Of a DNA stretch of 64,000 nucleotides, positions 38,405-47,618 are shown piece by piece. Positions within the stretch are counted from its first letter, which is position 1. The number at the start of each line of letters is the position of its first letter. A program made the translations under genes and the position numbers. A model generated the notes under the pieces. That model searched no databases, was not told where the DNA came from, and saw only the letters and a program-made list of their open reading frames with translations. The stretch comes from VAZQ01 sp036557665 (GTDB lineage: Bacteria; Pseudomonadota; Alphaproteobacteria; Rhizobiales; Xanthobacteraceae), in NCBI GenBank assembly GCA_036557665.1, contig DATBHG010000002.1, positions 1 to 64,000 on the forward strand. The letters run 5' to 3'.

Positions 38405-38857
38405 ATGCTGGTGCATCGCAAAGCAAATACCTATCAGTGGGAAGGCGTAGACACGCTCCCCTATAAGGAGGATGGCCGCGCGCTGTTCAAATCGATTACC
38501 CGCCAGGTCCTGTTTGCAGACCCGCAGCTCCATAGCGAGCTTCGCTATTTCGAGATCGAGCCGGGCGGCTACTCGACGTTGGAGCGGCACGAGCACATGC
38601 ATGCCGTGCTTATCCTGCGTGGCCGCGGTCACTGCCTCGTAGGCAATGAGGTAACGGCAGTCGAGCTGCGCGACCTGATTGCCGTCCCGCCAATGACATG
38701 GCATCAGTTCCGCGCCGGCACCGAGGAGCCCCTCGGTTTTTTGTGCATGGTGAACGCGGTGCGCGACAAGCCCCAACTGCCTTCGGCGGAGGATTTGAAC
38801 CGGCTCAAGTCCGATGAGAAAATTGCGGCGTTCCTTGATGACGAGCCGGCGGGTTAG
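38405..38857 (+). CDS. cupin protein paired with RuBisCO-like protein
   Basis: 150-aa single-domain cupin with conserved motif 1 ERHEHMHAVLILRGRGHCLVG (His residues and Glu as metal ligands) and motif 2 VPPMTWHQFRA. The N-terminus WEGVDTLPYKEDG and the C-terminal GFLCMVNAVRDKPQLPSAED are distinctive of a subgroup. It starts 6 bp after the RuBisCO-like gene stop, so co-translation is near certain. By analogy with R. rubrum it could be 1-methylthio-xylulose 5-phosphate methylsulfurylase, forming 1-deoxyxylulose 5-phosphate; an alternative is an isomerase for another sugar phosphate. Confidence 0.8.
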   Translation: MLVHRKANTYQWEGVDTLPYKEDGRALFKSITRQVLFADPQLHSELRYFEIEPGGYSTLERHEHMHAVLILRGRGHCLVGNEVTAVELRDLIAVPPMTWHQFRAGTEEPLGFLCMVNAVRDKPQLPSAEDLNRLKSDEKIAAFLDDEPAG

Positions 38858-38862
38858 ACTCG

Positions 38863-39372
38863 TTGACAGAGATCTCCCTGACTATCCTGCCGGAAACGGC
38901 GGAGGACGCGCCGGCAGTCGAGCGGCTGCACGCGCGCACCTTCGGCCCGGGTCGCTTTGCGAAGTCGGCTTATCGCTTGCGGGAAAAAGTGCCCCACCGG
39001 CTCGAGCTCTCTTTTACCGCTCGGGTAGGGACTCTGCTGGTCGGCTCAGTGCGGCTTTCACCGATTCGTGTGGGTAAATTCAGCGCTCTCCTGCTCGGTC
39101 CCCTTACGGTGGAGCCACCGTTTCGGGACCGCGGGATCGGATATGCGCTGATCGAACGCGCCCTTGCAGAGGCTAAAGGGAGGGGACATCAACTCGTCAT
39201 ATTGGTTGGCGACGAGGCATATTATGCCAAGGCAGGCTTCCGGCGCATCGCAAAGGGCCGTGCCATCATGCCGGGGCCGGTCGATCCGGACCGCTTGCTG
39301 GTGTGCGAGCTTTCCGACGGGGCGTTCGAGCAGGTGTCCGGACCGGTTCGACCGGACTGGGACGCAGCCTAA
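38863..39372 (+). CDS. GNAT family N-acetyltransferase
   Basis: 169-aa GCN5-related acetyltransferase. Acetyl-CoA motif A reads LLGPLTVEPPFRDRGIGYAL (R-x-x-G-x-G/A), followed by ALAEAKGRGHQLVILVGDEA and YYAKAGFRRI, the pattern of the YhbS-type subgroup. The start is TTG at 38863, 6 bp after the cupin stop, so it is probably the third gene of the RuBisCO-like operon. Acceptor substrate unknown. Confidence 0.85.
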   Translation: MTEISLTILPETAEDAPAVERLHARTFGPGRFAKSAYRLREKVPHRLELSFTARVGTLLVGSVRLSPIRVGKFSALLLGPLTVEPPFRDRGIGYALIERALAEAKGRGHQLVILVGDEAYYAKAGFRRIAKGRAIMPGPVDPDRLLVCELSDGAFEQVSGPVRPDWDAA

Positions 39373-39456
39373 ATGCTTCGAGACCGCCTTACGGCGCAAC
39401 AAGCTTCGCGCTCTGCCCACGCGATCCGGCCTTCTACACAGCAGGAATCGCCGCGC

Positions 39457-39747
39457 TTGAAGCTTCTTGGCATTTTTCTCATTGCTGCGTGCTTCGCCAG
39501 CGCGAGTCCGTGCAGGGCCGAGACCATCAATCTTGCCACTCTCAAGTGCAAGGAGTTCATCGACCTCTCGAAGGAGACCATCGCGACGCTCACGGTCTGG
39601 CTCGATGGCTACTACACCGACGAGGAGGATGCTGCCGTGTTCGAGCCGGACAAGCTCAAGATCAAGGCCGAAAAGCTCAGCGCGTTTTGTGCGCAGAACC
39701 CAAAGATCGGCTTGATGACCGCCGCCGAAAGCGTCATGGCAAAGTAG
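39457..39747 (+). CDS. HdeA/HdeB-like periplasmic protein
   Basis: 96-aa secreted protein resembling the acid-stress chaperones HdeA/HdeB. A TTG start at 39457, preceded by AGGAA, gives a clean signal peptide (KLLGIFLIAACFASASPCRA). The mature part has two Cys (LKCKEFID and AFCAQNP) that would form the family disulfide, plus TLTVWLDGYYTDEE and IKAEKLSAFC. A longer frame from an ATG at 39373 adds an unlikely N-terminus. Acid protection is inferred from family only. Confidence 0.72.
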   Translation: MKLLGIFLIAACFASASPCRAETINLATLKCKEFIDLSKETIATLTVWLDGYYTDEEDAAVFEPDKLKIKAEKLSAFCAQNPKIGLMTAAESVMAK

Positions 39748-39782
39748 GAGGCTGTGATCGAAGGTAAGGACGAGAGGGTCGG

Positions 39783-41861
39783 TCAGCGGCCTTCTCGCAT
39801 CCAGGTCGCGGCGAGGCTTCCTATCAGGAGCAGAAGCCCGATCAGACCGGCAAATACCGGCAGGACGCCGATGCCGCGTACCACGCTCGCCTCACGAATG
39901 CGCAAGCCCAGCCAGTCCTCGCCCCGAAAGGTGTCGCTCGACCGTACCCCGAGAATCCTCGGAACGTGGACAGTGCCGCCGGCACTCTCTACCCGGACAA
40001 CATCCCCACCAGTTGCTTTCGCCAACGGCGCCAGCACCTGTTCGGTGGAAGTCACTTCCGTGAACTCGCGGGGGTTGGGCGGGCCCACATTTGCCAGCGC
40101 GTTCAGGGCACCGTCCGTAGCGTGCCACAGGCCGAGCTCGTTGACCTCGAGGGTCGAGCGCCACACCCCCGACTCGGCCGGTGACAAGCTCAATTTGCGA
40201 GTCTTGCCGGAGGGTGCCGTCAGCGTCACCTCCTCGACTGTGTCGGACATGGTCTGGCGCTGGACCGTCAGATCGCGACCACGCGCAGTCATGCGCAATG
40301 CTTCCTCTTCCAGGTCCGGCTCCTTCATCAGCCAGTGCGAGAGTCGGCGCAGGAGATCCACTTGCGGCCCGCCGCCCTCATAGCCCCTCGCCCACAGCCA
40401 TATGTGATCGGACAAAAGGAGTGCGACTCTGCCCTCTCCTTCGCGCGAGAGCAGGAGAAGAGGCTTGTCGTTCGGGCCTTGCAGGACCGCCGTGCCCTTG
40501 GCGGCGCGCGTGTCGACCAGGCGGAACCACCGGCTCCAATGCGGCGGATTCTCCTCGGAGCCTGCCAACCCCCGTGTCACGGGATGGCGCTTGCCAGGGT
40601 CCGTCAGCCTTGGCCAGAAGGGAGCATCGGTCGTACGGCCGCTCGGCTCGGCTGGCAGAATAACGTCGAGCGGAGTGCGCCAGATGCTGGTCTGGCTGGC
40701 GTAATCGGGTCCGGCCGCCACCAGGACGGCGCCGCCCTGGCGTACATAGCGAGCAATATTGTCGAAGTAGATGACCGGCAACACGCCTTGCCGCGCGTAA
40801 CGATCAAAAATAATGAGCTGAAAATCGTTGATCTTCTGTTGAAACAGCTCGCGCGTCGGAAACGCGATCAACGAAAGCTCGTTGATGGGCGTACCATCCT
40901 GCTTCTCCGGCGGCCGAAGGATCGTGAAGTGGACAAGATCGACGCTGGCGTCGGACTTCAGCAGATTGCGCCACGTTCGCTCGCCTGCATGCGGCTCGCC
41001 CGAGACCAGCAGCACGCGCAGCTTGTCGCGGACGCCGTCGATGGAGACCACTGCGCGGTTGTTGATCGCGGTGAGCTCGTTCTCGAGCGGAGAGGCTTCG
41101 ATCTCCACGATATTCTGACCCGCGTGCGGGATCTGCACATCGAGGCTCACATTGGCGCCCACTCGCACATTGCGGGTGTCGATCGTCTCGCCGTCCCGGC
41201 GCACCGTCACTCGTGCGGTGCCGCCCGCGCCGCCCTGGTCCTCGATTCGAAACGAGATGGTCTGGGTCTGGCCGACGATCCCGAATCGGGGAGCGGCGGT
41301 GAGCACGACGCGGCGGTCGCGCTCGTCGCTGTGCCCGGTAATCAGGGCATGGACTGGGGCTGCAAAGCCAAGCGCGGCTGCGTCATCGGGCGCGTCGTGC
41401 ACTCGTCCGTCGGTGATGAAAATGGCTCCCGCCACCCGATCCTGAGGAACGTCGGAGAGCGCCGCCGACATCGCTGTGAACAACCGCGTGCCGTCCGTCT
41501 CGCCATCGGCCTGGCCGGCTTCCACGAACCGGACTTCCACCCCCGGCAAATGGGCAAGCCTTTCAGCTAGTATCGCCCGCACCTCCTCGGTCTGCTTCGT
41601 GCGGTCGGCAAACTCCTGGCTCGGGCTCTTGTCGACGACTACGGCAGCGACGGACGTCAGCGGCTCGCGGTCCTCGCGCGTGACCGAAGGGTTTGCGAGT
41701 GCCAGCACGAACAGGGCAAGCGCCACGGCGCGCGCCAAGGCGCCGCGGCTGCGACCGACAGCCAGCAACAGTGCAACTGCGAACGCAACGGCAGCCGCCG
41801 TCCAAACCATATAGGCAGGTACAAGCGGCGAGAATGAAACGCCCAAATTCATCATCGTCAC
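39783..41861 (-). CDS. membrane protein with vWA-like and amidotransferase-like domains
   Basis: 692-aa membrane protein, last gene of the MoxR operon. Two N-terminal hydrophobic segments (about 15-60) are followed by a vWA-like domain with a DxSxS-type MIDAS (VVVDKSPSQEF) and AIFITDGRVHDAPDDAA. The middle region resembles a class I glutamine amidotransferase-like fold (LRVLLVSGEPHAGERTWRNL, LIIFDRYARQGVLPVIYFDN). It ends with a C-terminal membrane helix (GIGVLPVFAGLIGLLLLIGS). The start overlaps the DUF4159 gene stop (ATGA). Such proteins accompany MoxR ATPases in many alphaproteobacteria; the exact role is unknown. Confidence 0.82.
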   Translation of the reverse strand: MTMMNLGVSFSPLVPAYMVWTAAAVAFAVALLLAVGRSRGALARAVALALFVLALANPSVTREDREPLTSVAAVVVDKSPSQEFADRTKQTEEVRAILAERLAHLPGVEVRFVEAGQADGETDGTRLFTAMSAALSDVPQDRVAGAIFITDGRVHDAPDDAAALGFAAPVHALITGHSDERDRRVVLTAAPRFGIVGQTQTISFRIEDQGGAGGTARVTVRRDGETIDTRNVRVGANVSLDVQIPHAGQNIVEIEASPLENELTAINNRAVVSIDGVRDKLRVLLVSGEPHAGERTWRNLLKSDASVDLVHFTILRPPEKQDGTPINELSLIAFPTRELFQQKINDFQLIIFDRYARQGVLPVIYFDNIARYVRQGGAVLVAAGPDYASQTSIWRTPLDVILPAEPSGRTTDAPFWPRLTDPGKRHPVTRGLAGSEENPPHWSRWFRLVDTRAAKGTAVLQGPNDKPLLLLSREGEGRVALLLSDHIWLWARGYEGGGPQVDLLRRLSHWLMKEPDLEEEALRMTARGRDLTVQRQTMSDTVEEVTLTAPSGKTRKLSLSPAESGVWRSTLEVNELGLWHATDGALNALANVGPPNPREFTEVTSTEQVLAPLAKATGGDVVRVESAGGTVHVPRILGVRSSDTFRGEDWLGLRIREASVVRGIGVLPVFAGLIGLLLLIGSLAATWMREGR

Positions 41862-44665
41862 TGCCCGAGACGCTCGAGCAGCGCCGGAACGTGGACCTGA
41901 TCTGCCTTGTAATTGCCGGTGAGCGTGTACATCACGATGTTGACGCCCGCGCGAAAGGCGAGCTCGCGTTGCCGCGGCTCGGCAGATACCAGCGGCAGCA
42001 TCGCCTGTCCGTCCTGACGGACTGCCCAGGCGCCGGCGAGATCGTTGGACGTGATGAGAATCGAGGATACCCCATCGCCGGCGCGAGCTGGCCGGCTCGT
42101 CGGCTCATCGTCGCTGGCTGCAGGCAGAGCCTCCACCCAGAGTTGGCCGGAATTGAACCGGCCCGGAAATTCCCGCAGCAAATAAAAGGTCTTCGTAAGC
42201 ACATGCTCGCGCGGGACTGGCTCAAGCTCGGGAATGTCGAGCGACGACAGGATTGCCCGCAACGCTTGCATTCCAGGGCCCTGAGTGGCGCCGCCGGGAG
42301 TAACCGGTGCTTCGATCGCATCGCGCGTATCGAACAGGACCGTGCCGCCTTGCTTCATGTATCCATCGATATGCTCGAGCGCTTCCCGGGTCGGCTTCGG
42401 CGCGCTGGGAACGATCGGCCAGTAGATCAGCGGATAGAATGCCAGCTCGTCCCGGCCGGGATCGAGACCGATCGGCTCGCCCGCTTCCAGCGCCGTTCGT
42501 TGCGCCAGGAACAATGTCAGGCCCTGCAGCCCTGCTTTGCTGATACGATCCGTTTCGGCGTCCCCGGTGATCACATAGGCGAGTCGGGTCTCCAGCGTCG
42601 ACTTCAGCGCTTGCTCGTCGCTCGTTTGTGCGAACGCGTGTGAGCGCATCAGCATGCTCGCTGCAACAATCGCCAGAACGAGAGCCGCCGGGGCGGGAGT
42701 GCGCCGGCGGGCGACTTGCCGTATTCCTCCCGCCAGCAGGAAGACGATCACCGCGTCGAGCGCGGCGAGCGCAAGTGCGGCCAGCAGAATCGGACCGCGC
42801 AGATCTCGCGGTTCGCTTACGCGATAGCTCTCGCGCCGGGCATCGAGGGCGGAGCTATCGAGCGGATTCAGCCGATCGGCCCCCGTGAGAGTATTGACGG
42901 CGAGCAAGCCCTCGGGAGGCCCGTAGAAACCGGGAGGATGATCCGAGCTTGCGCGTCCGGTAAAGCCGACAGGGGTCGATCGCGCGCTCGCCGGAGGTGC
43001 CCCGAAAACCCCGAACCCGTCGAGAATGCGGGTTGGCGGCAAGACTTCCCGCGCGCCGCGGGTGCCCGCAGCATCTCCAGCGGGAGACGAAGAGGCAAAG
43101 GCAACGATTCGCTTGAGCATTTCAACGAATGTGCCGGATAGCGGCAGGTCTGACCAGCGGGTGTCGGCCGTGACGTGGAAAAGAACGATCAAGCCCTTCC
43201 CCCGCCGCTGTGCGGTCACCAGGGGAGTGCCATCGCCAAGGGTGGCCCAGGTTCTGTCGGTCAGCGTCGCATCGGGCTCGGCGAGCACTTGGCGGGTGAC
43301 GGAAACGTCGGTCGGCACAATCATCCCGAAAAACGGACTCTCGCGAGGAAAAGCGGCAAGCGGCTGCGGCTGCTCCCAGGACAAGCTGCCGCCCAGAATG
43401 CGTCCGCCGCGCCGAAGCTTCACCGGCACCAAGTCATCGTCCCCCGCTGCAAGGCGCGGTCCGGCAAAACGCACGAGGACACCGCCATCGTCGACCCATT
43501 GCGAAAGCTGATCTCGCGCCTCGGTGACATTTCCAACGTCAGCCAGGACCAGCATGGACAAATGCTGGTCGATGAACTCGCTCACCGCCTGTGCCGGCGA
43601 GCCGCGATCGGCCAGCCTCACGTCCGCAAATGGACCGAGCGCGCGCGAAAGATAATACGTGGAAGCAAGCAGCGGCTGCGCGGTGTCGGCGCTCGATCCG
43701 GTGAGCACGCCAACCGAGCGGCGGCGCCAGCGCTTGTCCAGAAGAGTGACGGCACCTGCGGAATGCTCCCCGACTATTTCGAGCCGGGCGATGTCATTGC
43801 GAATCTCGACCGGAAGCGTCAGCTCGGCTGTCGTCTCGCGCTCACCCTCCTTGAAAGCGAAAGTCGCATCGCCGAGTGGCAGACCCTTGAGATCAAGCGC
43901 TCGCACTATCCCGGACTCCTCGCCGGCGCTCCCCGCTCGCAAGACCTCGGTGGTGAGTCCGCCCGCGGCATTGTCCGCAGCTGCAAGCGCTCGCGGACCA
44001 GGAAGCCCGCCCTCCACCACTGTAATAGGGCGCTGTCCCACGAGCCGCCCCAAGGCTCGCACGAACTCGCTCCCGCCGCCGAGATCAACCCCGTCCGCAA
44101 GCCAGACCAATTCGACCTGCGGCGCAGCGCCGAGGAAACGCTCCAAAGCCGGCAGGATATCCGCACGTTGCACGGCGTAGGGCTTGGGCCTGATCTGCTT
44201 GAGCCGCACCCGCGCCGCTGCCGCAGTTTCGAATGAATAGTCTCGCGCGGGCTCGGACATGGGGATGAGCGCGATTGCGCGGTGATCGGTTTCGGCGCGC
44301 GCAACCAAGTCTGCCATGGCGCGCACGCGGAGATCCCAAGTCCCCGCCGCCGGGAAGCCGTCATCGATGAGGAGAGCGAGAGGGGCCTGCGCGGTGGAGG
44401 TCGCAACCGGCGGGTTCCACAGGGGACCTGCTGCAACGAGGATGACCAGGGCGGCAAGAAGGAGACGCAGAGCGGTGAGCCACCACGGCGTGCGCCGCGG
44501 CGTTTCCTGTTTTGGACTGATCTCGAACAGCAACTGGGTGGGCGGAAAGGCAATGCGCCGCGGTTGAGGTGGGATGAGCCGCAGCAACCACCACAGAACC
44601 GGCAGCGCAAGAAGCGCGAGCAGCACCAGCGGCTCGGCAAACCCCAGCGAGATCCAGGGTGTCAT
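41858..44665 (-). CDS. BatA-N / DUF4159 domain membrane protein
   Basis: 935-aa membrane protein. The N-terminal aerotolerance-type (BatA) region (GFAEPLVLLALLALPVLWWL and TPWWLTALRLLLAALVILVA) gives two membrane segments. A long periplasmic or cytoplasmic middle follows, with LALLIDDGFPAAGTW. Another pair of helices (about 625-690, ILLAALALAALDAVIVFLLA) precedes a C-terminal DUF4159 domain (about 715-930; RLAYVITGDAETDRISKAGL, YPLIYWPIVP, YMKQGGTVLFDTRD). It overlaps both neighbours by ATGA. Function unknown; partner of the MoxR and DUF58 proteins. Confidence 0.85.
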   Translation of the reverse strand: MTPWISLGFAEPLVLLALLALPVLWWLLRLIPPQPRRIAFPPTQLLFEISPKQETPRRTPWWLTALRLLLAALVILVAAGPLWNPPVATSTAQAPLALLIDDGFPAAGTWDLRVRAMADLVARAETDHRAIALIPMSEPARDYSFETAAAARVRLKQIRPKPYAVQRADILPALERFLGAAPQVELVWLADGVDLGGGSEFVRALGRLVGQRPITVVEGGLPGPRALAAADNAAGGLTTEVLRAGSAGEESGIVRALDLKGLPLGDATFAFKEGERETTAELTLPVEIRNDIARLEIVGEHSAGAVTLLDKRWRRRSVGVLTGSSADTAQPLLASTYYLSRALGPFADVRLADRGSPAQAVSEFIDQHLSMLVLADVGNVTEARDQLSQWVDDGGVLVRFAGPRLAAGDDDLVPVKLRRGGRILGGSLSWEQPQPLAAFPRESPFFGMIVPTDVSVTRQVLAEPDATLTDRTWATLGDGTPLVTAQRRGKGLIVLFHVTADTRWSDLPLSGTFVEMLKRIVAFASSSPAGDAAGTRGAREVLPPTRILDGFGVFGAPPASARSTPVGFTGRASSDHPPGFYGPPEGLLAVNTLTGADRLNPLDSSALDARRESYRVSEPRDLRGPILLAALALAALDAVIVFLLAGGIRQVARRRTPAPAALVLAIVAASMLMRSHAFAQTSDEQALKSTLETRLAYVITGDAETDRISKAGLQGLTLFLAQRTALEAGEPIGLDPGRDELAFYPLIYWPIVPSAPKPTREALEHIDGYMKQGGTVLFDTRDAIEAPVTPGGATQGPGMQALRAILSSLDIPELEPVPREHVLTKTFYLLREFPGRFNSGQLWVEALPAASDDEPTSRPARAGDGVSSILITSNDLAGAWAVRQDGQAMLPLVSAEPRQRELAFRAGVNIVMYTLTGNYKADQVHVPALLERLGQ

Positions 44666-45633
44666 GCCGGTCTCGCCATAGGTTGCGCGAAGCTGCGGGC
44701 AGCACCAACCCTTGCACCGGCAGGAGGCGCCCCCAAGCGCGCATGCAGCGCCAGGAGAAGGTCGGTCGCGGGGTGATCGGTGCGGTGAATGGTGAAGCTC
44801 CAGCCCAGCCGACTCGTCTGCGCCCGGATTGCGGCGCGATGGCGGGCGACAAGCCCCTCGTAGTCCTGCTTCCAGCTTTCCGCGCGCCCAGCGGTGATGG
44901 ACCCTGCTCCTTCGGGCTCGATGAATTCTACCCGCCCCGAATAAGGAAATGTCTCTTCGGCAGGATCAACGATCTGGACGGTATGTCCATGCGCCCCGTT
45001 GCTCGAAAGCCGCGAGATCGCGGCTCGCACTTCTGCGATGGGGCTCCAGAGGTCCGACAGGATCACTATCTCCGAAAGTGCCGATGGCGCAAAGGAGGAC
45101 GGCAGACCGGGTCGCTCGCTCCTGTCGTGAATGATCGCGTTGGCGAGCTTTTCCAGGACATTCCGGCTGCCGGTTGGTCGCATCAGATCCGGCACGCCGA
45201 TGCGCTCGCCGGCCTGCACCAGAATTTCGGCAAGAGCAAACGTGATGACCAGCGTGCGGTCGAGCTTGGACTCCTGCGCGAGCGGCGAGGAGAACAGCAT
45301 TGAAGGCGAACGGTCGGGCCATAGCCACACCGTGTGGGCGGCCTCCCACTCCCGTTCTCGCACGTAGAGATGCTCGTCACGCGCAGAGCGGCGCCAATCG
45401 ACCCGACGCGCCGGCTCGCCGGAGAAGAATCGCCGATACTGCCAGAAGTTCTCTCCGGGCCCCGCTCGCCTGCGCCCGTGCAGCCCATGAATTACCGTTG
45501 CGGAAATGCGGCGGGCTTCGAGGATGAGCCGTGGCAGGTCCTCCGCAAGCACGCGCGCCGCACCGCTTGCGCGCTGTGTCGCCCTGATCTCCTGCCGTTG
45601 CTCTCTGCGAGCCGAGGCCATCGTGTCATCCAA
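44662..45633 (-). CDS. DUF58 domain protein
   Basis: 323-aa DUF58 family protein, with a vWA-like fold, usually encoded beside MoxR ATPases and thought to be part of MoxR-dependent chaperone or metal-insertion systems. Signature residues: GRRRAGPGENFWQYRRFFSG, ARRVDWRRSARDEHLYVRER, EWEAAHTVWLWPDRSPSMLF and VILSDLWSPIAEV. It overlaps the moxR stop by 8 bp and the next start by 4 bp. Confidence 0.9.
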   Translation of the reverse strand: MDDTMASARREQRQEIRATQRASGAARVLAEDLPRLILEARRISATVIHGLHGRRRAGPGENFWQYRRFFSGEPARRVDWRRSARDEHLYVREREWEAAHTVWLWPDRSPSMLFSSPLAQESKLDRTLVITFALAEILVQAGERIGVPDLMRPTGSRNVLEKLANAIIHDRSERPGLPSSFAPSALSEIVILSDLWSPIAEVRAAISRLSSNGAHGHTVQIVDPAEETFPYSGRVEFIEPEGAGSITAGRAESWKQDYEGLVARHRAAIRAQTSRLGWSFTIHRTDHPATDLLLALHARLGAPPAGARVGAARSFAQPMARPA

Positions 45634-46636
45634 GCCGTGTCTTGAGCTTGCCGATCACCGCTTCGATGCTCTCGCCGTCCGCACGGGCAGCGAAGGTAAG
45701 CGCCATACGATGCTTGAGAATGGGCTCAGCCATATCGGCGACATCGTCGACGGAGGGCGAAAGCCGTCCATCGATGAGCGCGCGCGCACGCGTCGCGAGC
45801 ATCAAAGCCTGGCTCGCCCGCGGACTGGGTCCCCAGGAGATCAGCTTGCCGATGTCGCCGGTGTCAGGGCCGGGCCGTGCCGAACGCACCAAGGTGAGGA
45901 TCGCCTCTACCACCGATTCACCCACAGGCAGCCTTCGCACCAGCCGTTGCGCAGCAATGAGCTCGTCGGCGCTCATGGTCGGCTTGGGTCTGCTTTCTTC
46001 CGTGCCGGTCGTATCGAATATGATTTTTCGCTCCGAGTCTCGATTCGGATAATCGACGTCGATTTGCATCAAAAATCGGTCGAGCTGCGCTTCCGGCAGC
46101 GGATATGTACCCTCCTGCTCGATGGGATTCTGAGTGGCGAGCACGTGGAACGGCCGCGGCACCTCGTAACGGTTGCCGGCCACGGTGACGTGTAGCTCCT
46201 GCATGGCCTGCAGCAGGGCCGATTGCGTTCGCGGGCTCGCGCGATTGATCTCATCCGCCATCAGCAACTGAGCGAAGATAGGTCCGGGGATGAAGCGGAA
46301 GCTGCGACCGCCGCCGGGGCTTTCCTCGAGCACCTCGCTGCCCAGGATGTCCGACGGCATCAGATCAGGGGTGAACTGGATGCGACGCGCCTCAAGGCCT
46401 AGGACAATGCCCATGGTCTCGACGAGCTTGGTCTTGGCGAGCCCGGGAAGTCCAACCAGCAACGCATGACCGCCGCAGAGCACGGTGATCAACGCCTGCT
46501 CCACCACCGGCTCCTGGCCAAATATGACAGCGCCGATCGCGGTCTTGGCGGATGCCACCTGCGCTGCTATCGACTCGGCTTGGCGCACGATGGCATCTTC
46601 GAGCTTCTCGAGGCTCTCGGTGGTGGCTGCCGTCAT
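45626..46636 (-). CDS. MoxR family AAA+ ATPase
   Basis: 336-aa MoxR-type AAA+ ATPase, first gene of the four-gene operon. Walker A LLVGLPGLAKTKLVETMG, Walker B LLMADEINRASPRTQSALLQ, sensor FHVLATQNPIEQEGTYPLPE and the arginine-rich C-terminal lid are all present. The ATG at 46636 is chosen because a GGAG site precedes it; 46699 would add unconserved residues. MoxR ATPases act with vWA-domain partners (here the DUF58 and DUF4159/vWA proteins) as protein-remodelling systems. The client is unknown. Confidence 0.93.
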   Translation of the reverse strand: MTAATTESLEKLEDAIVRQAESIAAQVASAKTAIGAVIFGQEPVVEQALITVLCGGHALLVGLPGLAKTKLVETMGIVLGLEARRIQFTPDLMPSDILGSEVLEESPGGGRSFRFIPGPIFAQLLMADEINRASPRTQSALLQAMQELHVTVAGNRYEVPRPFHVLATQNPIEQEGTYPLPEAQLDRFLMQIDVDYPNRDSERKIIFDTTGTEESRPKPTMSADELIAAQRLVRRLPVGESVVEAILTLVRSARPGPDTGDIGKLISWGPSPRASQALMLATRARALIDGRLSPSVDDVADMAEPILKHRMALTFAARADGESIEAVIGKLKTRLG

Positions 46637-47024
46637 ATTCGCTCCTGTCAACCCATTCATTGAGTGCAGTCCGCAGTCCGCTAACCTATCGCGATGCAAT
46701 AGCGAGTCTGCAAAACTCGAGCCAAGCCTCGCGCAATTTGCCGTCCGCTCGCCAAGCGCCGGAAGTGGGTACAGACTAGGCGATTTTCCATTGGGTGCGA
46801 CCCTGCGCTCGCGCAGGCCTGCTTATCGGTCCGGCAAGAGGGGGCGCAATTGGCGTAATTAATTGAACCTTGCTTTTCCGCTCGATCCGCGCTTTTTCCG
46901 CAAGGATTAAAGCTTGCAGGCGGTCACGATCCGATAAACATTCGGCTACAGGGACAGGTTCCAATCAAACCGTGGCGAAGGCAGGGCAGATCTGCCCGGG
47001 TCACGCTCACATGATCCGTCCGTT
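46637..47024. other. 388-bp divergent intergenic region, no gene seen
   Basis: Gap between divergent moxR and DUF1285 genes. It must hold both promoters. A more AT-rich stretch around 46850-46945 (GTAATTAATTGAAC and ATCCGATAAACATTCG) is the likeliest promoter region, but no convincing -35/-10 pair, operator or hairpin was identified. Confidence 0.4.
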
Positions 47025-47618
47025 ATGATGCCTACCCGGCCGAGCTCAGGACTAGACGCCATTGCGGGGGAGGTGCGTCGGGTCGGGAGCAGGGGCTTGC
47101 CGCCCGTCCACCTTTGGGATCCGCCGTTTTGCGGCAACCTCGACATGCGCATCGCTGCGGACGGGACCTGGTTCTATCTCAATTCGCCGATTGGCCGCGC
47201 TGCGCTTGTCAAACTGTTCGCATCCGTCCTGAAACGCGAAGGGGATAGGTATTTCCTCGTCACGCCGGTTGAGAAGTGCGGCATTGTCGTAGAGGACGCG
47301 CCATTTACTGCCGTGGAGCTCAGGGCCGAGGCAGGCAATGCCGGAAAGATCCTTCACTTTCGCACCAATGTGGATGATTGGGTCGCCTGTAACGAGGATC
47401 ACGCGCTGCGCTTTGAGCTGCAAGCGGCGACGGGCGGGCTCAAGCCTTATCTGCATGTGAGGCGCAACCTCTGGGCACTGGTTGTGCGTCCGCTGTTCTA
47501 TGATCTCGTCGAGCTCGGCGAGGTACGCGACGTCGAGGGAGAGCGGATGTTCGGTGTCGCGTCTGCTGGACGATTCTACGCGATGGCACCGGCCCGCTGC
47601 ATGGAGGACCTTGCCTGA
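47025..47618 (+). CDS. DUF1285 domain protein
   Basis: 197-aa DUF1285 protein, function unknown. Recognised by PPVHLWDPPFCGNLDMRIAA, DGTWFYLNSPIGRAALVKLF, SVLKREGDRYFLVTPVEKCG and the C-terminal VRRNLWALVVRPLFYDLVEL. Its stop overlaps the first base of the NudL gene, so both are translated together. In alphaproteobacteria this gene commonly precedes the NudL and CCA-transferase genes, as it does here. Confidence 0.92.
   Translation: MMPTRPSSGLDAIAGEVRRVGSRGLPPVHLWDPPFCGNLDMRIAADGTWFYLNSPIGRAALVKLFASVLKREGDRYFLVTPVEKCGIVVEDAPFTAVELRAEAGNAGKILHFRTNVDDWVACNEDHALRFELQAATGGLKPYLHVRRNLWALVVRPLFYDLVELGEVRDVEGERMFGVASAGRFYAMAPARCMEDLA

Noticed and set aside
42120..42180. tRNA-like stretch (GGAATTGAACC) in the DUF4159 gene
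   Set aside because: It lies inside a strongly supported coding frame and no cloverleaf can be formed around it.
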